A stretch of 64,000 nt of DNA, taken from assembly GCF_902497625.1 (NCBI RefSeq), contig NZ_CABVGX010000015.1, positions 1-64,000 on the forward strand, written 5' to 3'. The notes under the pieces were generated by a model. It ran no database searches. It was given only the letters and a program-made list of their open reading frames with translations, and had not been told where the DNA came from. This document shows, one piece after another, positions 20,699-35,190 of the stretch; position 1 is the first letter of the stretch, and each line of letters begins with the position of its first letter. Made by a program: the position numbers and the translations under genes. Origin of the DNA: Pseudomonas fluorescens. Its GTDB lineage: Bacteria; Pseudomonadota; Gammaproteobacteria; Pseudomonadales; Pseudomonadaceae.

Positions 20699-20705
20699 TT
20701 TAAAC

Positions 20706-20782
<77 letters not shown>

Positions 20783-20842
20783 ACAAAGCTGGGGCGGAAG
20801 TATACGACCGATCCCTTAAAGAATCAATGTAACCTTCCACCT

Positions 20843-20872
20843 ACAAGAAAGCCCGCAACAGCGGGCTTTCCT
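20843..20872 (-). terminator. Terminator after tRNA-Leu
   Basis: GAAAGCCCGC pairs with GCGGGCTTTC on the minus strand, with a short TTGTT loop region and TTCTTG after it. It lies just 3' of tRNA-Leu. Confidence 0.8.
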
Positions 20873-20878
20873 GATAAT

Positions 20879-20964
20879 TGGTACCGAGAAGGGGACTCGA
20901 ACCCCTACACCCTATGGGCACAACCACCTCAAGGTTGCGTGTCTACCAATTCCACCACCTCGGC
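20879..20964 (-). tRNA. tRNA-Leu (anticodon GAG)
   Basis: An 86-nt class II tRNA with encoded CCA and a long variable arm. The anticodon stem CAACC/GGTTG encloses loop TTGAGGT (GAG, decoding CTC/CTT). It lies just downstream of secG on the same strand, the usual Pseudomonas order secG-tRNA-Leu-tRNA-fMet-rimP. Confidence 0.96.
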
Positions 20965-20985
20965 AATACTGCGTTTGGAACCTTC

Positions 20986-21369
20986 TTACTTCTGCTCTTG
21001 AGCTGGAGGCACGTCAGTCGCTGGAGTAGCCGACTTTTGCTCTTGAAGCACCGGGACATCATCAGAAGCCGGCTGTTGCTTTGGAACTTCCAACACTGCC
21101 GGGTTTGGCAAACCTACTTGAGTCAGCTGTTGAGCCTTCTCTTTAGCAAAGTAACCTAACCCCAAGCTGGTTATGAAGAAACCGGCGGCAAGTATAGCAG
21201 TAAACTTACTAAGAAAGGTAGAGGAACCTTGGCTTCCGAACACAGTATTTGAAGCACCTGCACCGAAAGACGCACCAGCATCCGCACCTTTACCCTGCTG
21301 CAGCAATACCAGAGCAACTACGCCCAATGCACCCAGCAGATGAAAAACGACTACGACTGTTTCCAGCAT
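20986..21369 (-). CDS. secG: Preprotein translocase subunit SecG
   Basis: A 127-residue inner-membrane subunit of the SecYEG channel. The family core has two hydrophobic helices (residues about 3-23 and 55-75) flanking [20 protein letters not shown]. The C terminus is a polar tail rich in Pro/Gln/Lys with two related EQK-ending stretches, which vary among pseudomonads. I chose ATG 21369 (MLETVVVVF), 4 bp after the tpiA stop. Confidence 0.95.
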   Translation of the reverse strand: MLETVVVVFHLLGALGVVALVLLQQGKGADAGASFGAGASNTVFGSQGSSTFLSKFTAILAAGFFITSLGLGYFAKEKAQQLTQVGLPNPAVLEVPKQQPASDDVPVLQEQKSATPATDVPPAQEQK

Positions 21370-21373
21370 TTTT

Positions 21374-22129
21374 TCAGTTTCCCGCGGCGCGACAAATCGC
21401 ACCGAACTCATCTGCATTCAGGGAAGCTCCACCAATGAGCCCCCCATCGATATCCGGCATGCCGAACAGTTCGACCGCATTGGCCGCCTTCACGCTGCCG
21501 CCGTATAGAAGCCGCACACCTTGTGCGACCTCAGAATTCTCTGCCGCCAACTGCGCGCGGATGGCTGCGTGCACATCCTGCGCCTGTTGCGGCGAAGCAG
21601 TCAGCCCGGTACCAATGGCCCAGACCGGCTCGTAAGCTATGACTGCATTGGCAAAGACACCGACACCCAACTCTTCGATGATGCTGCCCAGCTGACGCCC
21701 GACAACCTCAAGAGTCTTGCCTGCTTCACGCTGCTCCAGGGTCTCCCCTATGCACAACACCGGAATCAAGCCACATGCCTGTGCCGCTGCGAACTTGCGA
21801 ATCAGCATTCCGTCCTGCTCGCCCATAATCTGGCGGCGTTCGGAATGCCCGACAAGAACCAGGGAACACCCTGCATCCACCAACTGACTCGGTGCAACTT
21901 CACCGGTCAACGCACCTTGCTTCGATTCCACCGCAGCATTCTGCGCGCCGACCGAAATCGACTTGCCTTCCAGGCCATCAATCACTTGATTGATGTACAG
22001 GCAAGGCGGGAATACCGCGACATCAACACCGCTCGGCAAGGCCAGATGACTTAGGCCGTTGATCAGCTCAGCGACGCTGGCGCGGGTACCGTGCATCTTC
22101 CAGTTACCAGCTACCATAGGGCGACGCAT
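21374..22129 (-). CDS. tpiA: Triose-phosphate isomerase
   Basis: A 251-residue TIM barrel enzyme interconverting dihydroxyacetone phosphate and glyceraldehyde-3-phosphate. Catalytic residues are visible: Lys11 (NWKMHG), His95 (GHSERR) and Glu167 ([11 protein letters not shown]). It lies between glmM and secG on the minus strand. Confidence 0.98.
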   Translation of the reverse strand: MRRPMVAGNWKMHGTRASVAELINGLSHLALPSGVDVAVFPPCLYINQVIDGLEGKSISVGAQNAAVESKQGALTGEVAPSQLVDAGCSLVLVGHSERRQIMGEQDGMLIRKFAAAQACGLIPVLCIGETLEQREAGKTLEVVGRQLGSIIEELGVGVFANAVIAYEPVWAIGTGLTASPQQAQDVHAAIRAQLAAENSEVAQGVRLLYGGSVKAANAVELFGMPDIDGGLIGGASLNADEFGAICRAAGN

Positions 22130-22195
22130 GCTGTACCTCGTCGGTCAAAGTGGGCGCAGATGTTACCCAACACAATCATGGCTGGCAAGCCGAAT

Positions 22196-23533
22196 TCAGG
22201 CAGAAACTTCAGTAACCAGTTTTGCCAGCTCTTCGGCGTAACCACGAACCTGCGTTTCATCCTCGCCTTCGACCATCACGCGCACCAACGGCTCGGTCCC
22301 GGACTTGCGCAACAGCACCCGCCCACGACCCGCCATCGCCTGGGTCACACGATCGCTGGCCTCTTTGACGGCAGGATGCTCCAGCGGATTCACGCCGCCG
22401 CCGAAGCGCACGTTGATCAACACCTGAGGACACTTGCGCAGTGCCTGACGGCTTTGAGCCAGGCCTTCGGAGCGCGTTTTCAATGCCATCAGCACCTGCA
22501 GCGCCGCAATGATTGCATCGCCGGTGGTGGTGTGATTGAAGCAGACGATATGGCCAGAGTTCTCGCCACCGACCACCCAGTTACGCTCCAGCAGATCGGC
22601 GATGACATAACGGTCGCCGACGTTGGCGCGCACGAACGGAATCGACAGATCCGCCAGGGCCAACTCCAGCCCCAGATTACTCATCAAGGTACCGACGACA
22701 CCGCCCTGCAACTTGTTCCGTTCATGCAGGTCGCGAGCGATGATGAACAGCAACTCGTCACCGTCGACGATGGCACCCGTGTGATCGACCATCAGGACGC
22801 GATCGCCGTCACCATCGAAGGCGATACCCAGGTCCGCGTGCTCGGCCAGGACGGCCGCCTGCAGTTGGCCCATGTGGGTCGAACCACAGTTGTCGTTGAT
22901 GTTCAGCCCGTTGGGCTGCGCGGAGAGCACAACGACGTCCGCACCCAGCTCGCGAAACACACTCGGGGCCACTTTGTAGGTTGCACCGTGAGCACAGTCG
23001 AGCACGACCTTCAGACCGGCGAAGCTGGTACCGGTGGGCACGCTGCTTTTGCAGAATTCGATATAGCGGCCCGACGCGTCGTTGATTCGCGATACCTTGC
23101 CGATCTTGCTCGACTCAACCACAGTCATCGGGGTATCAAGCAATTCTTCGATCATGTGCTCGACTTCGTCAGGCAGTTTGGTGCCCTTGCCGGAGAAGAA
23201 TTTGATGCCGTTGTCATCGTGAGGGTTGTGCGAAGCACTGATCACGATCCCGGCTTCCGCGTGAAAGGTACGCGTCAGGTAGGCGATGGCGGGGGTAGGC
23301 ATTGGCCCGAGCAGCATGACGTCTGCACCCGCGGACGTCAGGCCAGCTTCCAGCGCCGACTCAAACATGTAACCGGAAATACGCGTGTCTTTGCCGACCA
23401 GGACCTTGCAGGCGCCCATTTTGCGGAACGCCATGCCTGCCGCCCAGCCAAGCTTGAGCATGAAATCAGGAGTAATCGGATATTCGCCGACGCGACCGCG
23501 AATGCCGTCGGTGCCAAAGTATTTTTTGCTCAT
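22196..23533 (-). CDS. glmM: Phosphoglucosamine mutase
   Basis: A 445-residue enzyme converting glucosamine-6-phosphate to glucosamine-1-phosphate for UDP-GlcNAc, hence peptidoglycan and LPS. The phosphoserine is Ser101 in [12 protein letters not shown]; the metal loop is DGDGDR and the C-terminal phosphate-binding loop is [12 protein letters not shown]. It follows folP by 16 bp, the common folP-glmM arrangement after ftsH. Confidence 0.98.
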   Translation of the reverse strand: MSKKYFGTDGIRGRVGEYPITPDFMLKLGWAAGMAFRKMGACKVLVGKDTRISGYMFESALEAGLTSAGADVMLLGPMPTPAIAYLTRTFHAEAGIVISASHNPHDDNGIKFFSGKGTKLPDEVEHMIEELLDTPMTVVESSKIGKVSRINDASGRYIEFCKSSVPTGTSFAGLKVVLDCAHGATYKVAPSVFRELGADVVVLSAQPNGLNINDNCGSTHMGQLQAAVLAEHADLGIAFDGDGDRVLMVDHTGAIVDGDELLFIIARDLHERNKLQGGVVGTLMSNLGLELALADLSIPFVRANVGDRYVIADLLERNWVVGGENSGHIVCFNHTTTGDAIIAALQVLMALKTRSEGLAQSRQALRKCPQVLINVRFGGGVNPLEHPAVKEASDRVTQAMAGRGRVLLRKSGTEPLVRVMVEGEDETQVRGYAEELAKLVTEVSA

Positions 23534-23549
23534 AACTGCTCCATCATTC

Positions 23550-24401
23550 TTATTCGGCTGATCCCACTGCGGCGATCATCCGCACTACATCGACAGTTTC
23601 GGCGACATCATGCACGCGCAATATACGCGCACCTTTGAACGAAGCCAGTGCCGCGAGTGCCAGACCGCCATGCAATCGCTCTCCGACCGGGCGATTGAGG
23701 GCCTGCCCTATCATACTCTTGCGCGAAACCCCAACCAGCAGGGGTCGCCCGAGAACATGCAAGGCTTCCATGTGCTTGAACAAACTTAGATTGTGCTGCA
23801 GGTTTTTGGCGAAGCCGAAACCCGGATCGAGGATGATCCGTTCTGCGGGAATCCCTGCCAAATCACATTGCGCCATGCGCTCGGCGAGAAACTCGCCAAC
23901 TTCCCTGGTCACATCGTGATAATGCGGATTGTCCTGCATATCGCCCGGCTCGCCAAGCATATGCATCAAACAGACCGGCAAACCAGTGGCCGCCGCCGCA
24001 TCCAGAGCGCCATCGCGCCGTAGCGCGCGCACGTCATTGATCAACCCTGCACCGAGCCGCGCGGTTTCGCGCATTACGGCAGGTGTGGAGGTGTCGACCG
24101 AGATAATCACATCCAGCTCGCGATTGATGCGCTCGACAATCGGTGCAACACGCTCCAGCTCCTCGAGAGGAGATACTGCCCTGGCACCAGGCCGGGTCGA
24201 TTCTCCACCGACATCAATCAGCGTGGCGCCTGCCATGACCATCGCTTCGGCGTGGCGCATGGCCGCATCCAGCTGACTGTATTGGCCGCCATCGGAAAAG
24301 GAATCGGGAGTGACATTGAGAATGCCCATGACATGCGTCTGGGCCAAATCAAGAACCCGGTTGCCGCAAGGCAACCGGGTTGAGGACTGAACGGAAGTCA
24401 T
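23550..24401 (-). CDS. folP: Dihydropteroate synthase
   Basis: A 283-residue folate-pathway enzyme joining p-aminobenzoate to the pterin pyrophosphate; it is the sulfonamide target. Signatures are [24 protein letters not shown], and the C-terminal GVSRKSMIG. It starts 8 bp after the ftsH stop, so ftsH-folP-glmM are likely one transcript. Confidence 0.97.
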   Translation of the reverse strand: MTSVQSSTRLPCGNRVLDLAQTHVMGILNVTPDSFSDGGQYSQLDAAMRHAEAMVMAGATLIDVGGESTRPGARAVSPLEELERVAPIVERINRELDVIISVDTSTPAVMRETARLGAGLINDVRALRRDGALDAAAATGLPVCLMHMLGEPGDMQDNPHYHDVTREVGEFLAERMAQCDLAGIPAERIILDPGFGFAKNLQHNLSLFKHMEALHVLGRPLLVGVSRKSMIGQALNRPVGERLHGGLALAALASFKGARILRVHDVAETVDVVRMIAAVGSAE

Positions 24402-24409
24402 TTCAAACC

Positions 24410-26329
24410 TTAAACGTCAGCAGCAGGTCCGCCGATCGGAGTTTCCGGACGCTCGCCCTGTACCGCAGGAGGCGTCCCGGAAGTACCGGTGCCGCCAGAC
24501 CAGTCGCGAGGCTCGCGTGGCGTACGACCCGCCATGATGTCGTCGATCTGCTCAGCATCGATCGTTTCGTACTTCATCAGCGCATCTGCCATGGCATCCA
24601 GCTTGTCACGGTTATCCGTGAGGATCTGTTTGGCCGTGCCGTAGCACTGGTCAATGATGCTGCGCACTTCGGAGTCGATCAGTTTGGCTGTCTCACCAGA
24701 GAAGCTTGCACTCTGACCACCGCCGCCGCGACCGAGAAATACTTCACCCTCGTCTTCGGCGTACATCAACGGACCGAGTTTTTCCGAGAGACCCCATTTG
24801 GTCACCATGTTCCGTGCAATCTGACTGGCACGCATGATGTCATTGGAGGCACCGGTGGTAACACCATCGAAGCCCAGCGTCATCTCTTCGGCAATACGGC
24901 CGCCGTACAGCGAGCAAATCTGACTGATCAGTGCCCGCTTGGACAGGCTGTAGCGATCCTCCTCCGGCAGGAACATGGTCACACCCAGCGCACGACCGCG
25001 CGGAATGATCGACACTTTATAGACCGGATCATGCTCAGGTACGACACGACCTACGATGGCGTGGCCGGCCTCATGATAAGCAGTGTTCTGCTTCTCTTTT
25101 TCAGACATGACCATGGATTTGCGCTCGGCGCCCATCATGATCTTGTCTTTCGCCAGTTCGAATTCTTTCATCTCGACGACACGCTTACCGGTACGAGCGG
25201 CGAACAGCGACGCTTCGTTGACCAGGTTTGCCAGATCGGCACCGGAGAAGCCCGGAGTACCACGAGCAATGACTGCCGGAGCAACGTCGTCGCCCATCGG
25301 CACTTTGCGCATGTGGACTTTAAGGATCTGCTCACGACCACGAATGTCCGGCAGACCTACCACAACCTGACGGTCGAAACGGCCCGGACGCAGCAATGCA
25401 GGGTCGAGCACGTCCGGACGGTTGGTAGCGGCAATGACGATGATGCCGTCATTCATCTCGAAACCATCCATCTCTACCAGCAACTGGTTGAGGGTCTGCT
25501 CACGTTCGTCGTGACCACCGCCCATGCCAGCACCACGATGGCGACCAACAGCATCGATCTCGTCGATGAAGATGATGCAAGGCGCGTGTTTCTTGGCCTG
25601 CTCGAACATATCGCGAACACGGCTGGCACCCACACCCACGAACATCTCGACAAAATCGGAACCCGAGATGGTGAAGAACGGCACCTTGGCTTCGCCGGCA
25701 ATCGCCTTGGCCAGCAAGGTTTTACCGGTACCCGGAGGACCGACCATCAGCACACCGCGAGGAATACGGCCGCCCAGGCGCTGGAACTTGCCCGGATCAC
25801 GGAGAAACTCGACCAGTTCGCCGACTTCTTCCTTGGCTTCGTCGCAACCGGCAACGTCAGCCAACGTGGTTTTCACTTGATCTTCGGAAAGCAGGCGCGC
25901 CTTGCTCTTGCCGAAGCTCATCGGGCCGCCCTTGCCACCGGCACCACCCTGCATCTGCCGCATGAAGAACATGAATACGGCGATGATCACCAGGATCGGG
26001 AAGCTCGCGACCAGGAGCTGAGTCCAGATACTTTGCTGCTCAGGCTGCTTGCCTTCAACAACCACGTTATTGTCAACGAGATCGCCGATCAGACCATTAT
26101 CCTGGATCGCCGGACGGATGGTCTTGAAGCTGTCGCCATCGCTGCGCTTGCCGGTAATCACATAGCCATCTACGGCTACGCGCTCGACCTTGCCATCCTT
26201 GACCTGCTGGATGAAGTCGGAATAGTTGAGGGTCTGCGGCTCGTTAGGGCTGGAGAAGTTGTTCATCACCGTCACCAGGACAGCCGCGATGATCAACCAC
26301 AGGATCAGATTCTTTGCCATATCGTTCAA
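24410..26329 (-). CDS. ftsH: ATP-dependent zinc metalloprotease FtsH
   Basis: A 639-residue membrane AAA+ protease that degrades misfolded membrane proteins and regulators such as sigma-32 and LpxC. It has two N-terminal membrane helices (about 8-24 and 103-123) around a periplasmic domain, Walker A GPPGTGKT (197-204), Walker B IIFIDEID, the SRH region ending RPGRFDR, and the zinc site HEAGH (His419, Glu420, His423). The tail is Gly/Pro-rich. An alternative ATG lies three codons in (MAKNLIL). Confidence 0.98.
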   Translation of the reverse strand: MNDMAKNLILWLIIAAVLVTVMNNFSSPNEPQTLNYSDFIQQVKDGKVERVAVDGYVITGKRSDGDSFKTIRPAIQDNGLIGDLVDNNVVVEGKQPEQQSIWTQLLVASFPILVIIAVFMFFMRQMQGGAGGKGGPMSFGKSKARLLSEDQVKTTLADVAGCDEAKEEVGELVEFLRDPGKFQRLGGRIPRGVLMVGPPGTGKTLLAKAIAGEAKVPFFTISGSDFVEMFVGVGASRVRDMFEQAKKHAPCIIFIDEIDAVGRHRGAGMGGGHDEREQTLNQLLVEMDGFEMNDGIIVIAATNRPDVLDPALLRPGRFDRQVVVGLPDIRGREQILKVHMRKVPMGDDVAPAVIARGTPGFSGADLANLVNEASLFAARTGKRVVEMKEFELAKDKIMMGAERKSMVMSEKEKQNTAYHEAGHAIVGRVVPEHDPVYKVSIIPRGRALGVTMFLPEEDRYSLSKRALISQICSLYGGRIAEEMTLGFDGVTTGASNDIMRASQIARNMVTKWGLSEKLGPLMYAEDEGEVFLGRGGGGQSASFSGETAKLIDSEVRSIIDQCYGTAKQILTDNRDKLDAMADALMKYETIDAEQIDDIMAGRTPREPRDWSGGTGTSGTPPAVQGERPETPIGGPAADV

Positions 26330-26522
26330 TTAACTACCCTCTGAAGCAAGCTCCGCTGATGGCGCGTGCTTCGCATGATATTCACCGGCCTAACTTACTA
26401 CATTACCAACGACTCTGGCAGGCGCCGTCTGTAACCCTTTGTGAAACACTTCCTACACAATATTCGCTATTTCCCACAGGACGAAATACGAAAAACCTAT
26501 CGACCCGCCAAAAAACCGCGAT

Positions 26523-27152
26523 TTACTCACTACGACCGCGATAGCCCCAAGCCAGCATGTATTGCTCGCGGGAACTGCCACGGGAGGAGTCCGGCTTGAT
26601 CATCTGGACCTTGTCGAATTTCTGACGAGCGTCCTTCACGTAAGCATCAAACCCTTCGCCCTGAAACACCTTGATCACGAAATTACCACCCGGCTTGAGT
26701 ATCCGAGCCGCCAGATCAAGAGCAAGTTCACAGAGAAACATGGCTTTAGGCATGTCCACTTCGGGCGTACCACTCATATTGGGGGCCATATCGGAAATCA
26801 CAAGGTCCACCTGCGAATTACCCACGGCTTCAAGGATCCGGGCGAGCACTTCGTCCTGAGTGAAGTCACCCTGTATGAAAGTCACGTCCGGAATACTGTC
26901 CATTTCCAGGATGTCCGAGGCGATCAGACGGCCATGACCACCGATCAGCCGACTGGTGACCTGCGACCAGCCGCCGGGGGCGGCACCCAGATCGACAACG
27001 CTCATACCGGGACGGATCAGCTTGTATTTTTCCTGGACCTCCAGAAGCTTGTAACTCGCACGCGAGCGGTAACCATCCTTCTGCGCCTGCTTCACATAGG
27101 GATCATTGACATGTCTTTGCAGCCACTTAAGGCTTGTCTTGGAACGGGCCAC
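26523..27152 (-). CDS. rlmE: 23S rRNA (uridine(2552)-2'-O)-methyltransferase RlmE (FtsJ)
   Basis: A 209-residue SAM-dependent methyltransferase modifying U2552 of 23S rRNA, important for 50S maturation and heat-shock-linked in E. coli. The SAM loop [13 protein letters not shown] (about 53-65) and DMAPNMSG are visible, with Lys35 in the KLLE motif as in the K-D-K-E family. It lies 193 bp upstream of ftsH on the same strand and is divergent from yhbY. The gap 26330-26522 shows no gene; it presumably holds the ftsH promoter. Confidence 0.97.
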   Translation of the reverse strand: MARSKTSLKWLQRHVNDPYVKQAQKDGYRSRASYKLLEVQEKYKLIRPGMSVVDLGAAPGGWSQVTSRLIGGHGRLIASDILEMDSIPDVTFIQGDFTQDEVLARILEAVGNSQVDLVISDMAPNMSGTPEVDMPKAMFLCELALDLAARILKPGGNFVIKVFQGEGFDAYVKDARQKFDKVQMIKPDSSRGSSREQYMLAWGYRGRSE

Positions 27153-27257
27153 AGGCCACCTCGAAAATAAAACGGGTCGTGATTAACTGGGCGGTCCCGG
27201 ACTCGCTCGGGTAAACTGGCCGCCGCTTTTTACAAGATCAGACGCAGGGGTCAGATT

Positions 27258-27566
27258 ATGCCGCTCACTCAAGAGCAGAAGAAACAGTACAAATCCATTG
27301 GCCACCATCTGAAACCGGTTTTGATCGTGGCAGACAACGGTTTGACTGAAGGTGTGTTAGCCGAACTCGAACGCGCATTGGCGGATCACGAGCTGATTAA
27401 AATCAAGCTCAACATCCTCGATCGCGAATCGCGCCTGGCGACTATTGCAGAACTGTGCAAGGTCGGCAAAGCGGACCTGGTTCAGGTCATCGGCAAGATG
27501 GCATTGATTCACCGAAAGAACTTCAGCGTCAACAAGCAGCTGTCGAACGTTCATCGTTTCAAGTGA
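27258..27566 (+). CDS. yhbY: YhbY/CRS1-family RNA-binding protein
   Basis: A 102-residue CRM-domain protein associated with pre-50S ribosomes. The family core is intact, with LTQEQKKQYKSIGHHLKPVLIVADNGLTEGV followed by ALADHELIKIK and the GxxG-type loop replaced by VIGKMALI. It is divergent from rlmE, the standard gammaproteobacterial neighbourhood. The 178-bp gap to the convergent greA holds only a weak GC hairpin near 27722-27738. Confidence 0.93.
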   Translation: MPLTQEQKKQYKSIGHHLKPVLIVADNGLTEGVLAELERALADHELIKIKLNILDRESRLATIAELCKVGKADLVQVIGKMALIHRKNFSVNKQLSNVHRFK

Positions 27567-27744
27567 TGACACGGGTCACGGGTGTGCTTCGCGCACCCTG
27601 CCACTCCAATGCCATTGATCGGCATCGGCGCCAGATCACCCTGATCCAGCACCGGCAGATCTGTTACAGCGGCCACCAGCGGCCCAATCAAATCATCTGA
27701 TCAGCCGCCAAAGCATGGCACCCGCACGAAGCGGGCGCGAGCTT

Positions 27745-28217
27745 TCAGATATGGCGCACCTCGACAATCTCGTACTCGATAACGCCACCCGGCGTCTTCA
27801 CCGCCACCACATCACCCTCCTCCTTGGCGATCAAGGCGCGAGCCAGTGGCGAGCCGACGGAAATCTTGCCGAGTTTGAAGTCAGCTTCGTCCTCACCCAC
27901 GATGTGGTAGGTAACGCGCTCGTCCGTCTCGACGTTGGCGATTTCCACGGTGGTACCGAAAATCACTTTGCCAGTGTGCGGAATGCTCGTGACGTCGATG
28001 ATGACCTGATTCTGGATCCGGCCTTCAATGTCACGAATACGCGCTTCGACCATACCTTGCTGCTCGCGGGCAGCATGGTATTCAGCGTTTTCCTTCAGGT
28101 CACCCAATTCGCGGGCCGTGCCGATGTCCTGGCTGAGCTTCGGACGGACGACCTTGGTCAGGTGAGCGTGTTCTTCTTCCAGGGCTTTCGCGCCCTGGAC
28201 AGTCATCGGGTACTTGA

Positions 28218-28221
<4 letters not shown>
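27745..28221 (-). CDS. greA: Transcription elongation factor GreA
   Basis: A 158-residue factor that rescues backtracked RNA polymerase by stimulating transcript cleavage. It has the N-terminal coiled coil with the acidic tip ([20 protein letters not shown]) and the C-terminal FKBP-like domain ([24 protein letters not shown]). Its ATG overlaps the carB stop by 4 bp, so it is the last gene of the carAB-greA operon. Confidence 0.97.
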
Positions 28222-31439
<3,218 letters not shown>

Positions 31440-31557
31440 GGGTTTGTCACTCAAATCCGCAGGTCAGTCGGCAAGCCGTCTTGTTCAATCTCTGAAGCCT
31501 TGAGGGGGCCGCCGGTATCGGGACCGCCCTCAAGCGTTGCTGCATCCGGGCCTGCGA

Positions 31558-32694
31558 TCAGCGTCGCTTGGCCATCTCGTTGATGAAGCGATCGAACAAG
31601 GGCGCTACGTCGTTCGGGCCAGGGCTGGCTTCCGGGTGACCCTGGAAGCTGAAGGCGCTTTTGTCGGTACGTTCGATGCCTTGCAGGGTGCCGTCGAACA
31701 GCGATTTGTGGATCGCTCGCACGTTGGCTGGCAAGGTCGCTTCGTCTACCGCAAAACCATGGTTCTGGCTGGTGATCATGACCACGCCGCTGTCCAGATC
31801 CTGGACCGGGTGGTTGGCACCGTGGTGGCCGTGGCCCATTTTTACGGTCTTCGCGCCAGAGGCCAGGGCCAGCAATTGGTGGCCGAGGCAGATGCCGAAC
31901 ACCGGAATCTCGGTTTCCAGCACGTCCTTGATCGCCTGGATCGCGTAATCGCAAGGCTCCGGGTCGCCTGGACCGTTGGACAGGAACACGCCGTCCGGCT
32001 TCATCGCCAGTACATCCGCGGCAGGGGTCTGGGCCGGCACCACGGTCACGCGGCAGCCGCGCTCGACCAGCATACGCAGAATGTTCAGCTTCACGCCGTA
32101 GTCGAAGGCCACTACGTGGTACGGCAGGTCGGAGGCGTCGATGGTCGCGTGGCTGTCGGTTTTCAAATCCCAGACAGTCGAACGCCACTCATACTGCTCT
32201 TTGGTGCTGACGACTTTCGCCAGGTCCATGCCTTTGAGGCCAGGGAAACCCTGGGCGGCGGCGATGGCGGCTTCTTCGGAAATGTTGTCACCGGCCATGA
32301 TGCAGCCGTTCTGCGCGCCCTTTTCACGCAGGATGCGGGTCAAGCGACGGGTGTCGATACCGGCGATTGCCACCACATTGTTGGCTTTCAGGTAATCGGA
32401 CAGGGACATCGTGTTGCGCCAGTTGCTTGCAACCAGTGGCAGGTCGCGGATCACCAGGCCTGCAGACCAGACGCGGTCGGACTCGGCATCTTCCGGCGTG
32501 GTGCCAGTGTTGCCAATGTGCGGGTACGTCAAGGTAACGATCTGTTGGGCGTAGGAAGGATCGGTAAGAATTTCCTGATAGCCGGTCATGGCGGTATTGA
32601 ACACCACCTCACCAACGGTTTGACCGTCGGCTCCAATTGCTTCGCCGCGGAAAATGCTGCCGTCAGCAAGGGCGAGTATGGCTGGCTTAGTCAA
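31558..32694 (-). CDS. carA: Carbamoyl-phosphate synthase small subunit (glutaminase)
   Basis: A 378-residue glutamine amidotransferase subunit that supplies ammonia to CarB. The N-terminal domain is followed by a class I GATase domain with the nucleophile in FGICLGHQ and the downstream His-x-Glu in GHPEASPGP. The start is TTG 32694, preceded by a good GGGAGGTC ribosome site. The frame is open upstream to an ATG at 32778, but those codons read through the attenuator hairpin and are not family-like. TTG starts are typical for Pseudomonas carA. Confidence 0.96.
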   Translation of the reverse strand: MTKPAILALADGSIFRGEAIGADGQTVGEVVFNTAMTGYQEILTDPSYAQQIVTLTYPHIGNTGTTPEDAESDRVWSAGLVIRDLPLVASNWRNTMSLSDYLKANNVVAIAGIDTRRLTRILREKGAQNGCIMAGDNISEEAAIAAAQGFPGLKGMDLAKVVSTKEQYEWRSTVWDLKTDSHATIDASDLPYHVVAFDYGVKLNILRMLVERGCRVTVVPAQTPAADVLAMKPDGVFLSNGPGDPEPCDYAIQAIKDVLETEIPVFGICLGHQLLALASGAKTVKMGHGHHGANHPVQDLDSGVVMITSQNHGFAVDEATLPANVRAIHKSLFDGTLQGIERTDKSAFSFQGHPEASPGPNDVAPLFDRFINEMAKRR

Positions 32695-32737
32695 GAAGAC
32701 CTCCCGTAAATAAAACCTGAAAGGGCGATCGCAGGTG

Positions 32738-32775
32738 TAAAAAAGCGGAGTGACGTATGGACACGTCACCCCGCT
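32738..32775 (-). promoter_or_regulatory. Terminator-type attenuator in the carA leader
   Basis: On the minus strand AGCGG-GGTGACGT pairs with ACGTCAC-CCGCT (12 pairs, one mismatch) and is followed at once by six T, about 45 bp before the carA TTG. This is an intrinsic terminator inside the leader, so carAB is probably controlled by attenuation. Pyrimidine-dependent attenuation of carA has been reported in P. aeruginosa. The signal molecule and leader peptide here are not proven. Confidence 0.75.
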
Positions 32776-32905
32776 CATTCACTGAATTATTCTGCGCGCT
32801 TTTAGTGAACACACTAAAGCTGTAGCTTACAGAAAAAGGCAATTTTGGTCTACCGCCAATGAGCCTTAAAGACCCGAGGATGCGACAGCCGTCGCCAGGC
32901 GGAGG

Positions 32906-32941
32906 AAAACCGGGCTCAACGCCTGGGTTTGAACCCGGTTT
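32906..32941 (-). terminator. Terminator after dapB
   Basis: AAACCGGG and CCCGGTTTT form an 8-bp stem around a 19-nt loop, ending in TTTT on the minus strand, 11 bp beyond the dapB stop. It separates the dnaK-dnaJ-dapB transcript from the carA promoter region. Confidence 0.72.
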
Positions 32942-32951
32942 CAGGCGCATC

Positions 32952-33767
<816 letters not shown>

Positions 33768-34892
33768 TTACAAATCGCCGAAGAAGCGCTTCACGCCTTC
33801 GAACCAACCGGTGGTTTTTGGCGAGTGGCTGTTGTCATCCGCCAGAGAACTGCGGAACTCTTCGAGCAATTCACGCTGACGACGACCCAGGTTGACCGGG
33901 GTTTCGACCGCTACCCGACACATCAGGTCGCCCGCGCCGCCACCACGAACCGGGGCAACGCCCTTGCCGCGAACACGGAACTGCTTGCCGGTCTGCGTCC
34001 CCTCAGGAATCTTCAGCTTGACCCGACCATCGAGCGTTGGAATCTCCAGTTCGCCACCCAGCGCAGCATCGACAAAGCTGATCGGTACTTCACAGAACAA
34101 ATGCTTGCCGTCGCGCTGGAAGATCGCATGCTCGCGCACGTTGATCACCACGTACAGATCGCCCGTCGGACCACCCTGCGCACCCGCCTCGCCTTCGCCG
34201 GACAGACGAATGCGATCACCGGTATCAACACCGGGCGGCACTTTCACGGAAAGGGTCTTGTACTCTTCGACCCGGCCTTCGCCGTGGCAGGAATCGCACG
34301 GATCAGAAATGATCTTGCCCTGGCCATGGCAACGCGGGCAGGTCTGCTGCACCGAAAAGAAACCCTGCTGCATACGAACCTGACCGATACCGCCACAGGT
34401 CGGGCAGGTAACCGGCGCAGAGCCTTTCTTCGCGCCCGAGCCGTCACACGGCTTGCAGTTGACCAGTGTCGGGACGCGGATATTCACGGTGGTGCCGCGA
34501 ACCGCTTCTTCCAGATTCAGCTCCAGGGTGTAGCGCAGATCACTGCCGCGCTGAGCGCCGCCACGAGCACCGCCGCGACCGCCACCAAAGAAGTCACTGA
34601 AGACATCACCAAAGATGTCGGAGAAGTTCTGACCGCCGAAACCTGGACCGCCACCGCCCATGCTCGGGTCGACGCCAGCGTGACCATACTGGTCGTACGC
34701 TGCGCGCTTGCTCGAATCGGACAGCACTTCGTAGGCCTCGTTGGCCTCCTTGAACAGTTCTTCCGACGCTTTATCATCGGGATTACGGTCCGGGTGGTGC
34801 TTCATTGCCAGGCGACGGTAGGCCTTCTTCAGATCTGCTTCGCTTGAGCCACGCTCAACACCCAATACTTCGTAATAGTCACGCTTTGCCAT
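33768..34892 (-). CDS. dnaJ: Chaperone protein DnaJ
   Basis: A 374-residue Hsp40 co-chaperone that stimulates DnaK ATPase. It has the J domain with HPD at residues 33-35, a Gly/Phe-rich linker (about 75-110), four CxxCxGxG zinc-finger repeats ([32 protein letters not shown]), and the C-terminal peptide-binding domain. Length is typical. It is 298 bp after dnaK, a rather long gap for this operon. Confidence 0.98.
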   Translation of the reverse strand: MAKRDYYEVLGVERGSSEADLKKAYRRLAMKHHPDRNPDDKASEELFKEANEAYEVLSDSSKRAAYDQYGHAGVDPSMGGGGPGFGGQNFSDIFGDVFSDFFGGGRGGARGGAQRGSDLRYTLELNLEEAVRGTTVNIRVPTLVNCKPCDGSGAKKGSAPVTCPTCGGIGQVRMQQGFFSVQQTCPRCHGQGKIISDPCDSCHGEGRVEEYKTLSVKVPPGVDTGDRIRLSGEGEAGAQGGPTGDLYVVINVREHAIFQRDGKHLFCEVPISFVDAALGGELEIPTLDGRVKLKIPEGTQTGKQFRVRGKGVAPVRGGGAGDLMCRVAVETPVNLGRRQRELLEEFRSSLADDNSHSPKTTGWFEGVKRFFGDL

Positions 34893-35190
34893 AAGTCTTT
34901 TGCACTCTTAAGGACGTCCGGCAAACCCCTCCTGAGCCTCGCCAAACTCGTTGAGCCCCAATACAGGCCCGGACCCAACTCACGTCAATTCAACGATCCT
35001 GGTCTTGTTTCGATACGGTACTTAGGGCGCGGGAAGCAGGAGCATTCCCGGCCATACCAGCAACACACGAAGGTTCGTCGCATGTTGTAAAAATTCGCGT
35101 ACTCCAGACACGCCAACGCGGGAGCAGGCTCCCGCGCGGCGACATCCTACCAGTCACCGCCTGAAGGCAGTCAACCGGGCGACCAACAAC
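34893..35190. other. dnaK-dnaJ intergenic region with small palindrome
   Basis: This gap holds no credible gene. The only clear structure is CGCGGGAG-CAGG-CTCCCGCG at 35117-35136, a perfect 8-bp stem with the GGGAGC core of Pseudomonas REP elements and close to the dnaK stop. It may act as a partial terminator that lowers dnaJ relative to dnaK (inference). Confidence 0.55.

Noticed and set aside
32695-32778. Upstream ATG of carA as the true start
   Set aside because: Those 28 codons translate the attenuator stem; the TTG at 32694 has a far better ribosome site and matches the family start.
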